Of a stretch of DNA of 41,256 bases, positions 30,986 to 39,135 are shown piece by piece (the first letter of the stretch is position 1; every line of letters starts with the position of its first letter). The stretch comes from a virus. The stretch lies in IMG/VR virus record IMGVR_UViG_3300032144_000029, positions 1 to 41,256 of that record, one strand, 5' to 3'. The translations under genes were made by a program, and so were the position numbers. The notes under the pieces are model-generated. The model was not told where the DNA came from and made no database searches. It saw only the letters and a program-made list of their open reading frames with translations.

Positions 30986-33136
30986 ATGCCTGCCGCCGCC
31001 GCCGCCACCGAGCCCGCCCGCCAGCTGAAGATGCCTCCGGTGCGCCTGGCCGCGCCCGAAGCGCCGAGCTCCTTCGACGCCAAGGCGCGCACGCTAAAGC
31101 TCGAGCTGCTGCGCGAGGGGTTCACCTTCGAGCACTGGGCGCCGGAGATCGGCTCCTTCATGTGCCGCTTCTCCTTCGACCCGGCGGCGATCGAGAGCGG
31201 CTACCTCGACGCGGGCCTCTCCGTCGTCCACGAGCACGGCTGGGGCTCTCGGATGGAGAACCCCCTCCTCGGGCGATGCGACAAGGACTGGAAGGTCGAA
31301 GGCACGGCGCCCTCGCGCGTGCTCGCCCTCACGGCGCGCCTGACGCAGCGCGAGGACGAGACGACGAAGGGGGTCGTGAAGGACATCGAGACGGGGATCC
31401 TCAAGTCGCTCTCCGCCGGCGTCCGCGTGATCGAGCTGATGGAGACGGCCGAGGCGCGGGATGGGCTGGTCGTCTACCTCGCCACGAAGTGGCAGCCGTT
31501 CGAGGCGACGTTCTGCGCGGTGCCCCGCGACCCGAATGCGGCGGCACTGTCTCGACAGTCGGATGACAATGGCGTGGCGACTGTGGTACAGTTGACCTCG
31601 CGCAATGGGTCCAATGGTGGTGGACAGTCCACGAGGGGCAACGCAATGCCGGATGTCAAGAAGGACGCCGCGGCGGGTGGAGAAGGTGCGGGCGGCGGGG
31701 CCCCCGCGGGCGACGGCAACGGCGGCACGCCGGCGGGAGGTGGCGTCGCGATGCTGACGCGCGCCGACCACGAGCGCGCGGTCGAGACCGCCAAGTCCGC
31801 GGCCGAGGCCACGGCTCGCGAGTCGGAGCGCAAGCGCGTCGCGGCGATCGTCGCGCTGTCGCGCCAGCACGCGCTGCCGGCGGCGACCGAGCAGCAGCTG
31901 CTCGACGACGGCTCGACGCTCGATCGCGCGCGCGAGGTCGCGCTCGCGCACGTCTCGGCGACGAAGGGCGCCGGACTGCCGACGACGGGTTCCTTCGCGG
32001 GCGGCGAGTCCGAGGTCGAGAAGGTCTCGAAGGCGATCGAGGCGGCCTACCTCGTCCGCGGCAAGCTCCTGCGCGGCGAGAAGGCGCAGGCCGACGCGGT
32101 CGCGCTGGCGAAGCCGTTGCTCGGCCGGCGCCAGGCCGACTGGGCGCGCCTACTGCTCGCGCGCGCCGGCAAGGGCATCGGCGCCATCGGCGACATCGAC
32201 GCCAAGAGCGACGAGGAGGTGGTCCGGCTGTCGCTCTCGCGCTCCGTGCACCTGAGCTTCGGCGGCATGGGCGTCTCCGACCTGCCGAACATCCTCGCCA
32301 ACGTCGCGACCAAGGCCGTGATGTTCGGCTACGACGCGGTCATGCCGACCTTCCGCGCGATCGCGCGGACGAAGCGGGTCAGCGACTTCAAGCAGATCAC
32401 CGCGGCCGCGATCGGGCTCGGCCCGTCGATGCAGGTGCGCCTCGCCGGCGAGCCGATCAAGTACGGGAAGATCACCGACCACGCCGAGACGCCGACCCCC
32501 GTCAACTACAGCACGGGCACGCAGTTCACGAAGGAGTCGATCGTCAACGACGATCTCGACGCGATCGACACCTTCAAGGGCTACGGCATCGAGGCGCAGC
32601 TCCTGCCCAACCGCATCTGCTGGGCCATCATCAAGGCGAACGCCGCGATGAAGGACGGGGTGGCGGTCTTCCACTCGACGCACGCGAACGAGGTCGCGGC
32701 GCCCTCGGCGTTCGCGAAGGCGGGCGTCGCGGCGCTGCGCAAGCTCGGCCGGCTGCAGACGGAGCCGGACGGCAAGCTGATGGGCCTCATGCTCGACACG
32801 ATCGTCGTGCCGGCGAACCTCGAGGTGGCCGGGCTCGAGCTCACGACGCAGATCTCGGCGCCCAACGGCGTCGCGGCGGTCAACGTCTTCGGCGGCACGA
32901 AGCTGCTGGTCGAGGGCGAGCTCGACTCGATGCCGACGAACGGGCCCTTCGCCTACTACGGCGCGTCGAGCCTCATCCCGACCTTCGGCGTCTGGTTCGT
33001 CAACTCCGAGGGCGAGCCGACGATCGAGACCGAGGTCGACTTCGACACGAAGGCGGTCAAGGCGACCTGCGAGCTCGCCTTCGCGGCCTGCGTGCTGACG
33101 CACCGCGCGATCTACCGCAACCTCGCGACCAGCTGA
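30986..33136 (+). CDS. Prohead protease / major capsid protein fusion
   Basis: A 716-aa protein from ATG 30986. Residues about 35-190 look like a prohead protease: VVHEHGWG (candidate catalytic His82/84) and GILKSLSAGVRVIE (candidate Ser141/143), with a fold pattern like HK97 gp4. A Gly/Ala-rich linker (about 205-265) and a scaffold-like coiled part follow. Then comes a capsid domain from FGGMGVSDLPNILANVATKAVMFGYDAVMPTFRAIARTKRVSDFKQITAA to the end, resembling Mu gpT-like heads. A Met at 221 (31646) could also start a shorter form. Such fusions are known; the protease would cut itself off during maturation. Confidence 0.87.
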   Translation: MPAAAAATEPARQLKMPPVRLAAPEAPSSFDAKARTLKLELLREGFTFEHWAPEIGSFMCRFSFDPAAIESGYLDAGLSVVHEHGWGSRMENPLLGRCDKDWKVEGTAPSRVLALTARLTQREDETTKGVVKDIETGILKSLSAGVRVIELMETAEARDGLVVYLATKWQPFEATFCAVPRDPNAAALSRQSDDNGVATVVQLTSRNGSNGGGQSTRGNAMPDVKKDAAAGGEGAGGGAPAGDGNGGTPAGGGVAMLTRADHERAVETAKSAAEATARESERKRVAAIVALSRQHALPAATEQQLLDDGSTLDRAREVALAHVSATKGAGLPTTGSFAGGESEVEKVSKAIEAAYLVRGKLLRGEKAQADAVALAKPLLGRRQADWARLLLARAGKGIGAIGDIDAKSDEEVVRLSLSRSVHLSFGGMGVSDLPNILANVATKAVMFGYDAVMPTFRAIARTKRVSDFKQITAAAIGLGPSMQVRLAGEPIKYGKITDHAETPTPVNYSTGTQFTKESIVNDDLDAIDTFKGYGIEAQLLPNRICWAIIKANAAMKDGVAVFHSTHANEVAAPSAFAKAGVAALRKLGRLQTEPDGKLMGLMLDTIVVPANLEVAGLELTTQISAPNGVAAVNVFGGTKLLVEGELDSMPTNGPFAYYGASSLIPTFGVWFVNSEGEPTIETEVDFDTKAVKATCELAFAACVLTHRAIYRNLATS

Positions 33137-33156
33137 CCGAACGGCCTGACGGCAGT

Positions 33157-33184
33157 GGGCGCCGGCCGGCGGCGGTCGGCGCCC
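33157..33184. terminator. Strong GC hairpin after the capsid gene
   Basis: An 11-bp stem (one G-U pair) with a 6-base loop, 20 bases after the capsid stop. No U-run. It may terminate part of transcription or protect the capsid mRNA 3' end, a way to make more capsid than downstream proteins. Confidence 0.6.
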
Positions 33185-33227
33185 GTGATCGAAGCAGTGA
33201 GCGAGTACCACTTCGGGAGGGCCATCC

Positions 33228-33560
33228 TTGGCCGGGAACATCCAGTGCGCCGCGGGGACCTTCAAGTTCAGCGGCCAGGCGAAGAACAAGGGCGATCTCG
33301 TCCGGGTCAACGACCTGGTCGGGATCGTCCAGGACACCGTCGGTTCGGGCGAGACGGGGCTCGCTCACTTCGGCGTGGACGCCGTCGTCAACAAGGACGG
33401 CTCCAACATCACGGGCGTCGGCGTCCAGCTCTACTACGAGGTGGCGAACGGCAACCGCGTCACGACCACGGCGGCGAGCAACATCAAGGCGGGCAAGTCG
33501 CTCGAGGCCGCGGGCGTCGGCGTCGGCACCGTCCTGATGTCGGTCTGGCCGCAGTTCTGA
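33228..33560 (+). CDS. Capsid decoration/stabilising protein (DUF2190-like)
   Basis: A 110-aa protein from TTG 33228 with GGGAGG 11 bases upstream. The pattern KNKGDLVRVNDLVGIVQDTVGSGETGLAHFGVDAVVNKDGSN and KAGKSLEAAGVGVGTVLMSVW matches the DUF2190 group of beta-rich head-decoration proteins, commonly encoded directly after the major capsid gene. It would cement the expanded shell. The TTG start is uncertain, but no better codon has a ribosome site. Confidence 0.75.
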   Translation: MAGNIQCAAGTFKFSGQAKNKGDLVRVNDLVGIVQDTVGSGETGLAHFGVDAVVNKDGSNITGVGVQLYYEVANGNRVTTTAASNIKAGKSLEAAGVGVGTVLMSVWPQF

Positions 33561-33570
33561 TTCACGCCCC

Positions 33571-33909
33571 ATGGGCTGGGCCGAGAACTCGGCGGCGTTG
33601 CGCGCCGCGAACCTCGCAGTCCATGGGGAGACGATCGTCTTCGAGCCGGCGGATGGCGGCGCGCCGGCCACCATCCCGAACGGTGGGATCTTCCGCTCGG
33701 CGCACGTGGCGATCGACCTCAACTCCGGTGCGACCGTGAGCAGCAACCAGCCCCTCTTGGACATCGACCCCGCGCTCCTCCCGAGCCTGCCGGTGGCGCA
33801 CAAGAGCTTCGTCACCGTCCGCGGCAAGCGCTACGTCGTGCAGGACGTGCAGCCCGACGGCGAGGGCATGCTGACGCTCCAGCTCTCGACCAAGCCGAGG
33901 GTCGACTGA
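33571..33909 (+). CDS. Head-tail joining protein
   Basis: A 112-aa protein from ATG 33571. The first 30 residues plus EPADGGAPATIPNGGIF and SSNQPLLDIDPALLPSLPVAHKSFVTVRGKRYVVQDVQPDGEGMLTLQLS follow the pattern of gpFII-like joiners, a small beta barrel with an N-terminal arm. Such proteins sit at the neck and receive the tail. Its place between decoration and tail-completion genes agrees. Confidence 0.7.
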   Translation: MGWAENSAALRAANLAVHGETIVFEPADGGAPATIPNGGIFRSAHVAIDLNSGATVSSNQPLLDIDPALLPSLPVAHKSFVTVRGKRYVVQDVQPDGEGMLTLQLSTKPRVD

Positions 33910-33910
33910 C

Positions 33911-34573
33911 GTGGCCGACGAGGCGCCGACGTTCCCTAGTGGGCCGCTGGGCGCGATCCTGCGCGCGATCCGGACGCGCCTCCTCGGCCAGACCGCCGCG
34001 GCCGCGCGCGTCTTCACCAACCGCACCGAGGCGCTCCAGCACTTGGCCGGCGGCGAGGACGATGACTCGGGCGGCGAACTGCCCTGCATCCTGGTGCGTC
34101 TCGGATCCGAGGACGGCACGCGCAAGAACCCGGCGGCGGCGCGCTACGAGAACACGGCGAACTTCGCCGTCGAGGTCATCGTCTCGCGCACGGGCTTCGA
34201 GGCCGGCGTCGCGGCGGTCGGCATGGACCTCTCGGAGAGCGAGAGCGACGCGCTCACCGACCTGGTCTGGCACGTGAAGGGGCTGATCCTCTCCGACCCG
34301 CGCCTCGAGAAGTCGTCGCTGGACGGCGCGCCGCTCGTCGCCGACACGCGCTACACGCGCACCGACTTCGCCTTCGACAGCAAGGGCGAGCAGCCGCTTG
34401 GAAGCGCGGTCGTGAACTTCCAGTGCGACTACTCGGAGACGTTCGCGCACTGGAAGACCACCCGGGCCGCGCCGTTCGAGAAGGCCCACACGGATTGGCA
34501 GGCGGCCGGCACGACGCCGCCGCCGGATGGCGAGCGCACGGCACGCGACGAAGTCGCCGTGCCTCAGGTGTGA
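33911..34573 (+). CDS. Tail completion/minor tail protein
   Basis: A 220-aa protein from GTG 33911, two bases after the previous stop. The segment LGAILRAIRTRLLGQTAAAARVFTNRTEALQHLAGGEDDDSGGELPCILVRLGSED and the later DLSESESDALTDLVWHVKGLILSDPRLE resemble tail terminator/completion proteins, which cap the tail at the head side (gpU/gp36-like). A C-terminal extension with ATTPPPDGERT is likely disordered. Function is inferred from position and weak pattern. Confidence 0.6.
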   Translation: MADEAPTFPSGPLGAILRAIRTRLLGQTAAAARVFTNRTEALQHLAGGEDDDSGGELPCILVRLGSEDGTRKNPAAARYENTANFAVEVIVSRTGFEAGVAAVGMDLSESESDALTDLVWHVKGLILSDPRLEKSSLDGAPLVADTRYTRTDFAFDSKGEQPLGSAVVNFQCDYSETFAHWKTTRAAPFEKAHTDWQAAGTTPPPDGERTARDEVAVPQV

Positions 34574-34591
34574 CGGGAGGAGGAGGACGCG

Positions 34592-34759
34592 ATGCAGCTG
34601 CAGAAGCTGGTGAAGCCGCTCGCCGGGAAGGTCGTGCGGGTGCCCGAGACGCGGCGCCCGCTCGAGCCCGAGGGGCGCGTCGTGACCTGGAGCGTCTTCT
34701 GGGAGCAGCAGCTCCAGGACGGCTCGATCGAGGTGAGCGACCCGCCGGAAGAGGACTGA
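34592..34759 (+). CDS. DUF2635 family protein (Mu gp38-like)
   Basis: A 55-aa protein from ATG 34592 with GGAGGAGGA upstream. LVKPLAGKVVRVPETRRPLEPEGRVVTWSVFWEQQLQDGSIEVSD fits DUF2635: K-P...G-x-x-V-x-x-P...L-P-x-x-G...W-x-x-x-L-x-D-G-x-v. In Mu this small protein is encoded just before the tail sheath, exactly as here. Role unknown. Confidence 0.8.
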   Translation: MQLQKLVKPLAGKVVRVPETRRPLEPEGRVVTWSVFWEQQLQDGSIEVSDPPEED

Positions 34760-34810
34760 TCGGCGTTGGTACTGCCGGGCACGACGCAAGAGGACGAGGA
34801 GGACGCCCCG

Positions 34811-36286
34811 ATGTCGGTCACGTTCAGCAAGATCCCGAGCAACTGGCGCGCGCCCGCGGTGCTCACCGAGGTCGACGACTCGAAGGCCGGCCGCGGCGCG
34901 GCGGCCAAGCCCTACAAGGTGCTGATCGCCGGGCAGAAGCTCGCGGCCGGCACCCTCGCGCAGAAGACGATCAAGCAGTCGATCCGCAGCGCGGACGAGG
35001 TGCGCGGCTACGCCGGCGAGGGCTCGATCGCCCACGGCATGGCGGTCGCCTACTACCAGCAGGGGCAGCGGATCGACGACGTCGACCTGATCCTCCTCGA
35101 CGACAACGGCGCGGGCGTCGCCGCCGCGATCACGCTCACCGTCGCGGTCACCACGGCGGTCGCCGGCACGGTCGTCCTGATCGTCGCCGGCCGGCGCATC
35201 GAGGTCGGCGTCGCCGCGGGCGCGGTGGCCAACACGATCGCGACCGACATCCGCGCCGCGGTGAACGCGACCGAGGGCCTCCCCGTCACCGCCTCGGGCG
35301 CGACCAACGCCGTCATCCTCACCTGCGACCACAAGGGCGTCGTCGGCAACGAGCTCTTCGTCCAGGTGAACTACTACCCCGCCGACAAGCTGCCGGGGGG
35401 TGTGACGATCTCCGGCGCCGGCGCCTTCACTGGCGGCACGTCGAACCCCACGATCGACGCGGCGTTCTGGCTCTCCGTCGGCGAGACGCAGTACGACGTG
35501 ATCGTCATGCCGTGGGCCGACGCCACCAACCTCTCGGCGATGAAGGACGAGCTCAACTCGCGCTTCGACCCGCCGCGCCAGATCGGCGGGCGCTGCATCA
35601 CCGGCAAGCGCGACACCTACGCCAACCTGGCGAGCCTCGGCAACGGCCAGAACTGCCGGCACCAGGCGATCATCGGCGGCAAGTCGCTCGTCCCGCCGTG
35701 GGAGCGCGCCGCGCGCGCCGCCGCGAAGATCTCCTGGTCGCTCGGCAACAACCCGGCCCAGCCGCTCTGGACGCTCGAGCTCGAGAAGGAGCTCTCCGAG
35801 TTGCCGGCCGATCGCTTCGACCTCGTCACCCGCAACCTCCTCTACTTCGACGGCATCTCGTGCGTGACCGTCGACGTCGACGGGACGGTGCGCCTCGACC
35901 GCGTCATCTCGACGCGCCAGCTCACCGACGCCGGCGCGCCCGACGCCTACTGGCTCGACCTGAACAAGGGCGCGATCATCGACTGCATCCGCTGGGACTG
36001 GTCGCGCATCGTCAAGACCAAGTTCCCGCGCCACCTGCTCGCGCCCGACGACACGCCGTTCGGGCCCGGCATGCCGATCGTCACCCCGAAGATCCTGCGC
36101 GCCGAGGCGCTGGCGGCGGCCGCGGTCTGGGCGGAGAAGGGGTGGATCGTCAACCTCGAGCAGTTCGAGCGCGACATGGTGATGGAGATCGACGGCTCCG
36201 ATCCGACGCGCGCCAACATGATCCTGCCGCCCGACATCGCGGATGGCTTCGCGGTGGCGGCCGTCCAGATCCAGCCGCGCGGCTGA
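34811..36286 (+). CDS. Tail sheath protein (Mu gpL-like)
   Basis: A 491-aa protein. ATG 34811 is taken because the family begins SVTFSKIPSNWRAPAVLTEVD; an in-frame start further upstream would add 15 unlikely residues. The pattern APYKVLIAGQKLAAGTLAQKTIKQSIRSADEVRGYAGEGSIAHGMAVAYYQQ, the insert with repeated VTAS/AVILTCDHKG, and the C-terminal core (PPDIADGFAVAAVQIQPRG) match Mu-like sheaths. It contracts to drive the tube into the cell. The RBS is the GAGGACGAGGAGGA run. Confidence 0.92.
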   Translation: MSVTFSKIPSNWRAPAVLTEVDDSKAGRGAAAKPYKVLIAGQKLAAGTLAQKTIKQSIRSADEVRGYAGEGSIAHGMAVAYYQQGQRIDDVDLILLDDNGAGVAAAITLTVAVTTAVAGTVVLIVAGRRIEVGVAAGAVANTIATDIRAAVNATEGLPVTASGATNAVILTCDHKGVVGNELFVQVNYYPADKLPGGVTISGAGAFTGGTSNPTIDAAFWLSVGETQYDVIVMPWADATNLSAMKDELNSRFDPPRQIGGRCITGKRDTYANLASLGNGQNCRHQAIIGGKSLVPPWERAARAAAKISWSLGNNPAQPLWTLELEKELSELPADRFDLVTRNLLYFDGISCVTVDVDGTVRLDRVISTRQLTDAGAPDAYWLDLNKGAIIDCIRWDWSRIVKTKFPRHLLAPDDTPFGPGMPIVTPKILRAEALAAAAVWAEKGWIVNLEQFERDMVMEIDGSDPTRANMILPPDIADGFAVAAVQIQPRG

Positions 36287-36321
36287 TCGACCGCTGAACG
36301 ACTCGAGGAGAGGGAACGGCC

Positions 36322-36681
36322 ATGGCTGAGATCTTCGGTTGGGCGTCGCTCACGGTCGACGGCGAACCGCTGCTGGTCGCCGGCGGCGGGACGTTCGTCG
36401 AGTCGGGGAAGACGCTCTCCAGCAAGGTGGGGCCCGACGGCCGCGTGCACGGGCGCCTCCAGACGGGGCGCGTCGGGCGGCTCACCGTCACCATCACCGC
36501 GGCCGACCCGAAGGCCCTGGCGGCCATCCGGGCGAAGACGGCGGCCACCGTCGTCGCGACCACGCCGAGCGGGCGCGCCGCGATGGTGCGCAACGCGGCG
36601 GCGGTCAGCGACTGGTCCTACAACTTCGAGAACGGCGACGTCCAGGCGGAGTGGGAGGGCGAGGCGACGTGGCTGAGCTGA
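36322..36681 (+). CDS. Tail tube protein (Mu gpM-like)
   Basis: A 119-aa protein from ATG 36322 with GAGGAGAGG upstream. The sequence GWASLTVDGEPLLVAGGGTFVESGKTLSSKVGPDGRVHGRLQTGRVGRLTVTITAADPKAL and VSDWSYNFENGDVQAEWEGEATWL is the Mu-type tube pattern. It stacks as hexamers inside the sheath. It overlaps the next gene by 13 bp. Confidence 0.92.
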   Translation: MAEIFGWASLTVDGEPLLVAGGGTFVESGKTLSSKVGPDGRVHGRLQTGRVGRLTVTITAADPKALAAIRAKTAATVVATTPSGRAAMVRNAAAVSDWSYNFENGDVQAEWEGEATWLS

Positions 36682-37112
36682 ACGAACAGGGTGGCCCAAC
36701 GGTCGGCGAGGCGAAGGGTGGCGCCGCCGCGGCGCCGCCGAAGGGGTCCGCGCCGCAGGGGTTCGAGGCGCTTCAGGCGCTTCAGGCCTCCGCGATCCTG
36801 GAGTTCGCCGAGATCGCCAGGCTCGCAGGCGAGCGCAAGCCCTGCGTCATCAAGCTGCGCGAGCCGCTCCAGGCCGGCACGCTGACCATCACCGAGCTCA
36901 CCGTGCGCCGTCCGACGGTGAGGGAGTTGCGGACCAGCAGCTTCAAGTGGGGTGGCGAGAAGAGCTACGCCGAGCTGCTGACGTTCGGCGCGCGGCTCTG
37001 CGGGCACGACGTGGCAGTACTGGACGGTCTCGACGTCGAAGACGCGAACCGGCTGGTGCTCGCAACGTCTTTTTTCTGCGGGCTTGGCCTCCCACCCGGG
37101 ACGAGTTCCTGA
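36669..37112 (+). CDS. Tail-assembly chaperone, 0-frame product (Mu gp41-like)
   Basis: A 147-aa protein from GTG 36669, ending 14 residues after the slip site. PCVIKLREPLQAGTLTITELTVRRPTVRELRTSSF is the family core. In Mu-like and lambda-like phages two chaperone forms, short and frameshifted, coat the tape measure during tail assembly. The low-complexity N-terminal 35 residues are Gly/Pro-rich. The site T TTT TTC at 37070-37076 gives the longer form. Confidence 0.85.
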   Translation: MAELNEQGGPTVGEAKGGAAAAPPKGSAPQGFEALQALQASAILEFAEIARLAGERKPCVIKLREPLQAGTLTITELTVRRPTVRELRTSSFKWGGEKSYAELLTFGARLCGHDVAVLDGLDVEDANRLVLATSFFCGLGLPPGTSS

Positions 37113-37261
37113 AGCTGCTCGGGCAGTGCGCCCGCATGAGCGGGTGGCCGCCCGACGTCATCGACGGATTCGACGCCGAGGATCTCCTCGATTGGCTGGC
37201 CGCGCTCCGCCTCTCGGCTGAGCGCCATGGCGGCGCGCCGCGGCGGGAGCCAAGCGCATGA
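37070..37261 (+). CDS. -1 frameshift extension of the tail chaperone
   Basis: After a -1 slip on T TTT TTC (0 frame ...TCT TTT TTC), translation continues as LRAWPPTRDEFLKLLGQCARMSGWPPDVIDGFDAEDLLDWLAALRL, ending at TGA 37261 and overlapping the tape-measure ATG at 37258. The combined protein would be 197 aa. The extension has no start or ribosome site of its own, as expected for a frameshift product. Confidence 0.82.
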   Translation, partial: FFLRAWPPTRDEFLKLLGQCARMSGWPPDVIDGFDAEDLLDWLAALRLSAERHGGAPRREPSA

Positions 37262-38940
37262 GCGACTCGCCCAAAGTCTTCCCGATGGCGGTCGCGCTCG
37301 GCTTCGTGAATGCGTTCACGCGGCCGTTCGGGGCGGCGACCGGCGACGCCGGCCGCCAACTCAAGTCGCTCGAGAAGGTGGCGAAGGGCGCCACGCTCGC
37401 GATCACGGCACCGTTCGCGGCGCTGGGCGCACTCGCCATCCGAGACTCGATGGCGTTCGACAAGTACGCCGCCTTCGCGCGCCGCTACGTCAGCACGAAC
37501 AAGGAGAAGCTGCAGCAGCAGAGGAAGCTCGTCGAGTCCGTCGCCGACGAGTACGGAATGACAGACGACGTCGTCAGCGAGACGTGGAAGAACCTGACGA
37601 AAGAACTCGGCGACTTCGACGAGGTCGCGAAGCACCTGAAGGAGACCGCAGCCCTCGGGCTCGTGACTGAGCAGAATCCGCAGGCCGTGGTGAATCAGGT
37701 CACGGAAATCGCGAATGCGTTCGCGATGGGCAACGACAAGCTCCACGAGGTGCGTCAGTCCATGGCGCGCCTCGATGTCGCGAGCCACGGCAAGATCGCA
37801 CTGCTCTCGAACTCACTCGTGGAACTCGCCCCTCGAGCGACGAAAGCGAAGCTGAATCTTGAGCAACTCGCCGCGGTCATGCTCGCCATCGACGAGGGTG
37901 AGCCTGGCGCTAGACCTGGAATCCGCCTCGAGGACCAGCTCCGAGGATTGAAGGCGCTGCTCGACGAAGCGCGGCAACTCGATAGGAAGCTCAAGGACCC
38001 AATCGGGAATCTGATCGACGTTGCTCGAAGGCACTCGCTCGATCGAGGCGACACCGGACTCGTCGCTCAGGCCCTCGTCGGAAGCGGCGCGCATTCACTC
38101 GAAGAGGTGATGGCGTTCGTCGATCGGCAGAAGAGCCTCGAAGAACAGTTGGAGGGATTCACCGATACCTCACTGCACAACTGGAATGCGCTAAAGACCG
38201 AACTTAGTCACCTCCGAAACGAGCTCTTCGAGAGTGGCCTGATCGACGGCTTCAACGCGTTCGTTGGCCACCTTCGCGACGCTGTGAAGTGGATGAGCGG
38301 CCTCTCGCCGGCGACGAAGACGGCAATCGGTTACACCGCAGCCTTCGCTGCGATGGTTGGCCCGCTCCTCAAGCTGGTTGCTGGCTTCATCAAGCTGCAA
38401 GCCGCGATGAAGTTCTTGAGGTCCCCGCTCCCTGTTCCGCAGCTGCCTGGTGGAACTCCAGGATTGCCTGTCCCACCTGTGGTGCCGACGCCAACCCGCG
38501 GTGTTGGAGCGCTCTGGAGCATGCTCGGAGGTGGCGGCGGAGTTGCGTCGCTAACCGGGCTCGGTCTCGTCGCGGCGCAGATGGCGACGGGAGACGCCGT
38601 CTACAACCAGGATGGCAGCTTCAGCCACTACGCGCCGGGAGGTCCGTTCGGTCGAGGCGGTGGTGGCGCGATTCCGGCCGGGGTCGCAAGCCTTCGCACG
38701 CGCGATATGGAGGCGGCGTTCGGCGAGTTCGGGCGCTTCAGGCCGGGCGGGCTCGCGGCGCCGAGCGGCGTCGATCGCGGCGAGCTAGCTGACTGGCTGC
38801 GTTCAATGCCGCCTCAGCGCGCGGAGGTCAGCATCCGGATTGAAGGACTGCCGCCCGGTGCGCAGGTCACGACCAGCGGAGACGCTGGCGTGAGCGTTGA
38901 CCGCGGCCCGGCGATGCCGCACGCGCGGGTGCGGCGGTAG
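37258..38940 (+). CDS. Tape measure protein
   Basis: A 560-aa protein from ATG 37258. Hydrophobic and coiled regions typify the class: AITAPFAALGALAI near 45-60, long helices (LVESVADEYGMTDDVV, QLDRKLKDPIGNLIDVARRHSL), and a mid TM-like stretch TKTAIGYTAAFAAMVGPLLKLVAGFIKL (about 352-380), followed by a Gly/Pro-rich end. At about 1.5 angstrom per residue of helix the tail would be roughly 80-85 nm, short for a myovirus. The second half uses a somewhat looser codon choice than its neighbours, which could indicate a different history. Confidence 0.9.
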   Translation: MSDSPKVFPMAVALGFVNAFTRPFGAATGDAGRQLKSLEKVAKGATLAITAPFAALGALAIRDSMAFDKYAAFARRYVSTNKEKLQQQRKLVESVADEYGMTDDVVSETWKNLTKELGDFDEVAKHLKETAALGLVTEQNPQAVVNQVTEIANAFAMGNDKLHEVRQSMARLDVASHGKIALLSNSLVELAPRATKAKLNLEQLAAVMLAIDEGEPGARPGIRLEDQLRGLKALLDEARQLDRKLKDPIGNLIDVARRHSLDRGDTGLVAQALVGSGAHSLEEVMAFVDRQKSLEEQLEGFTDTSLHNWNALKTELSHLRNELFESGLIDGFNAFVGHLRDAVKWMSGLSPATKTAIGYTAAFAAMVGPLLKLVAGFIKLQAAMKFLRSPLPVPQLPGGTPGLPVPPVVPTPTRGVGALWSMLGGGGGVASLTGLGLVAAQMATGDAVYNQDGSFSHYAPGGPFGRGGGGAIPAGVASLRTRDMEAAFGEFGRFRPGGLAAPSGVDRGELADWLRSMPPQRAEVSIRIEGLPPGAQVTTSGDAGVSVDRGPAMPHARVRR

Positions 38941-39135
38941 TCTGGAAGCCATCCGAGGTAGAATCCGAGCAGAGGCTAGTTTTTGAGTTTCGACGCACGG
39001 TTTCAGCGATCTCCCCAGGAGAGAGGTCGTATTCAGAGCTTCATGATGTGCTGAAAGCTAGCTGACACCGTTCGTAACCCATGGCGAGAACATCGCCGAT
39101 CCCGTACTCTCGCATCAGGCGAGCGGGAGAAGAAC
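38941..39135. other. Gap after the tape measure
   Basis: A 195-bp region, AT-richer than the genome average, with a small palindrome (TCTCC-CCA-GGAGA, about 39010-39024) and no confident promoter: no TTGACA/TATAAT pair with good spacing is seen. It must drive or permit expression of the 39136 and HTH/ImmA genes if these are separately expressed. Confidence 0.4.

Noticed and set aside
33812-36034. 740-codon minus-strand open frame under the sheath gene
   Set aside because: Extreme Arg/Gly/Leu/Val composition and complete overlap with confident tail genes. This is a composition shadow, not a gene.
39055-39110. Promoter for the HTH/ImmA cassette (CTGACA with a 17-base spacer)
   Set aside because: The -35 match is fair but no acceptable -10 follows at usual spacing.
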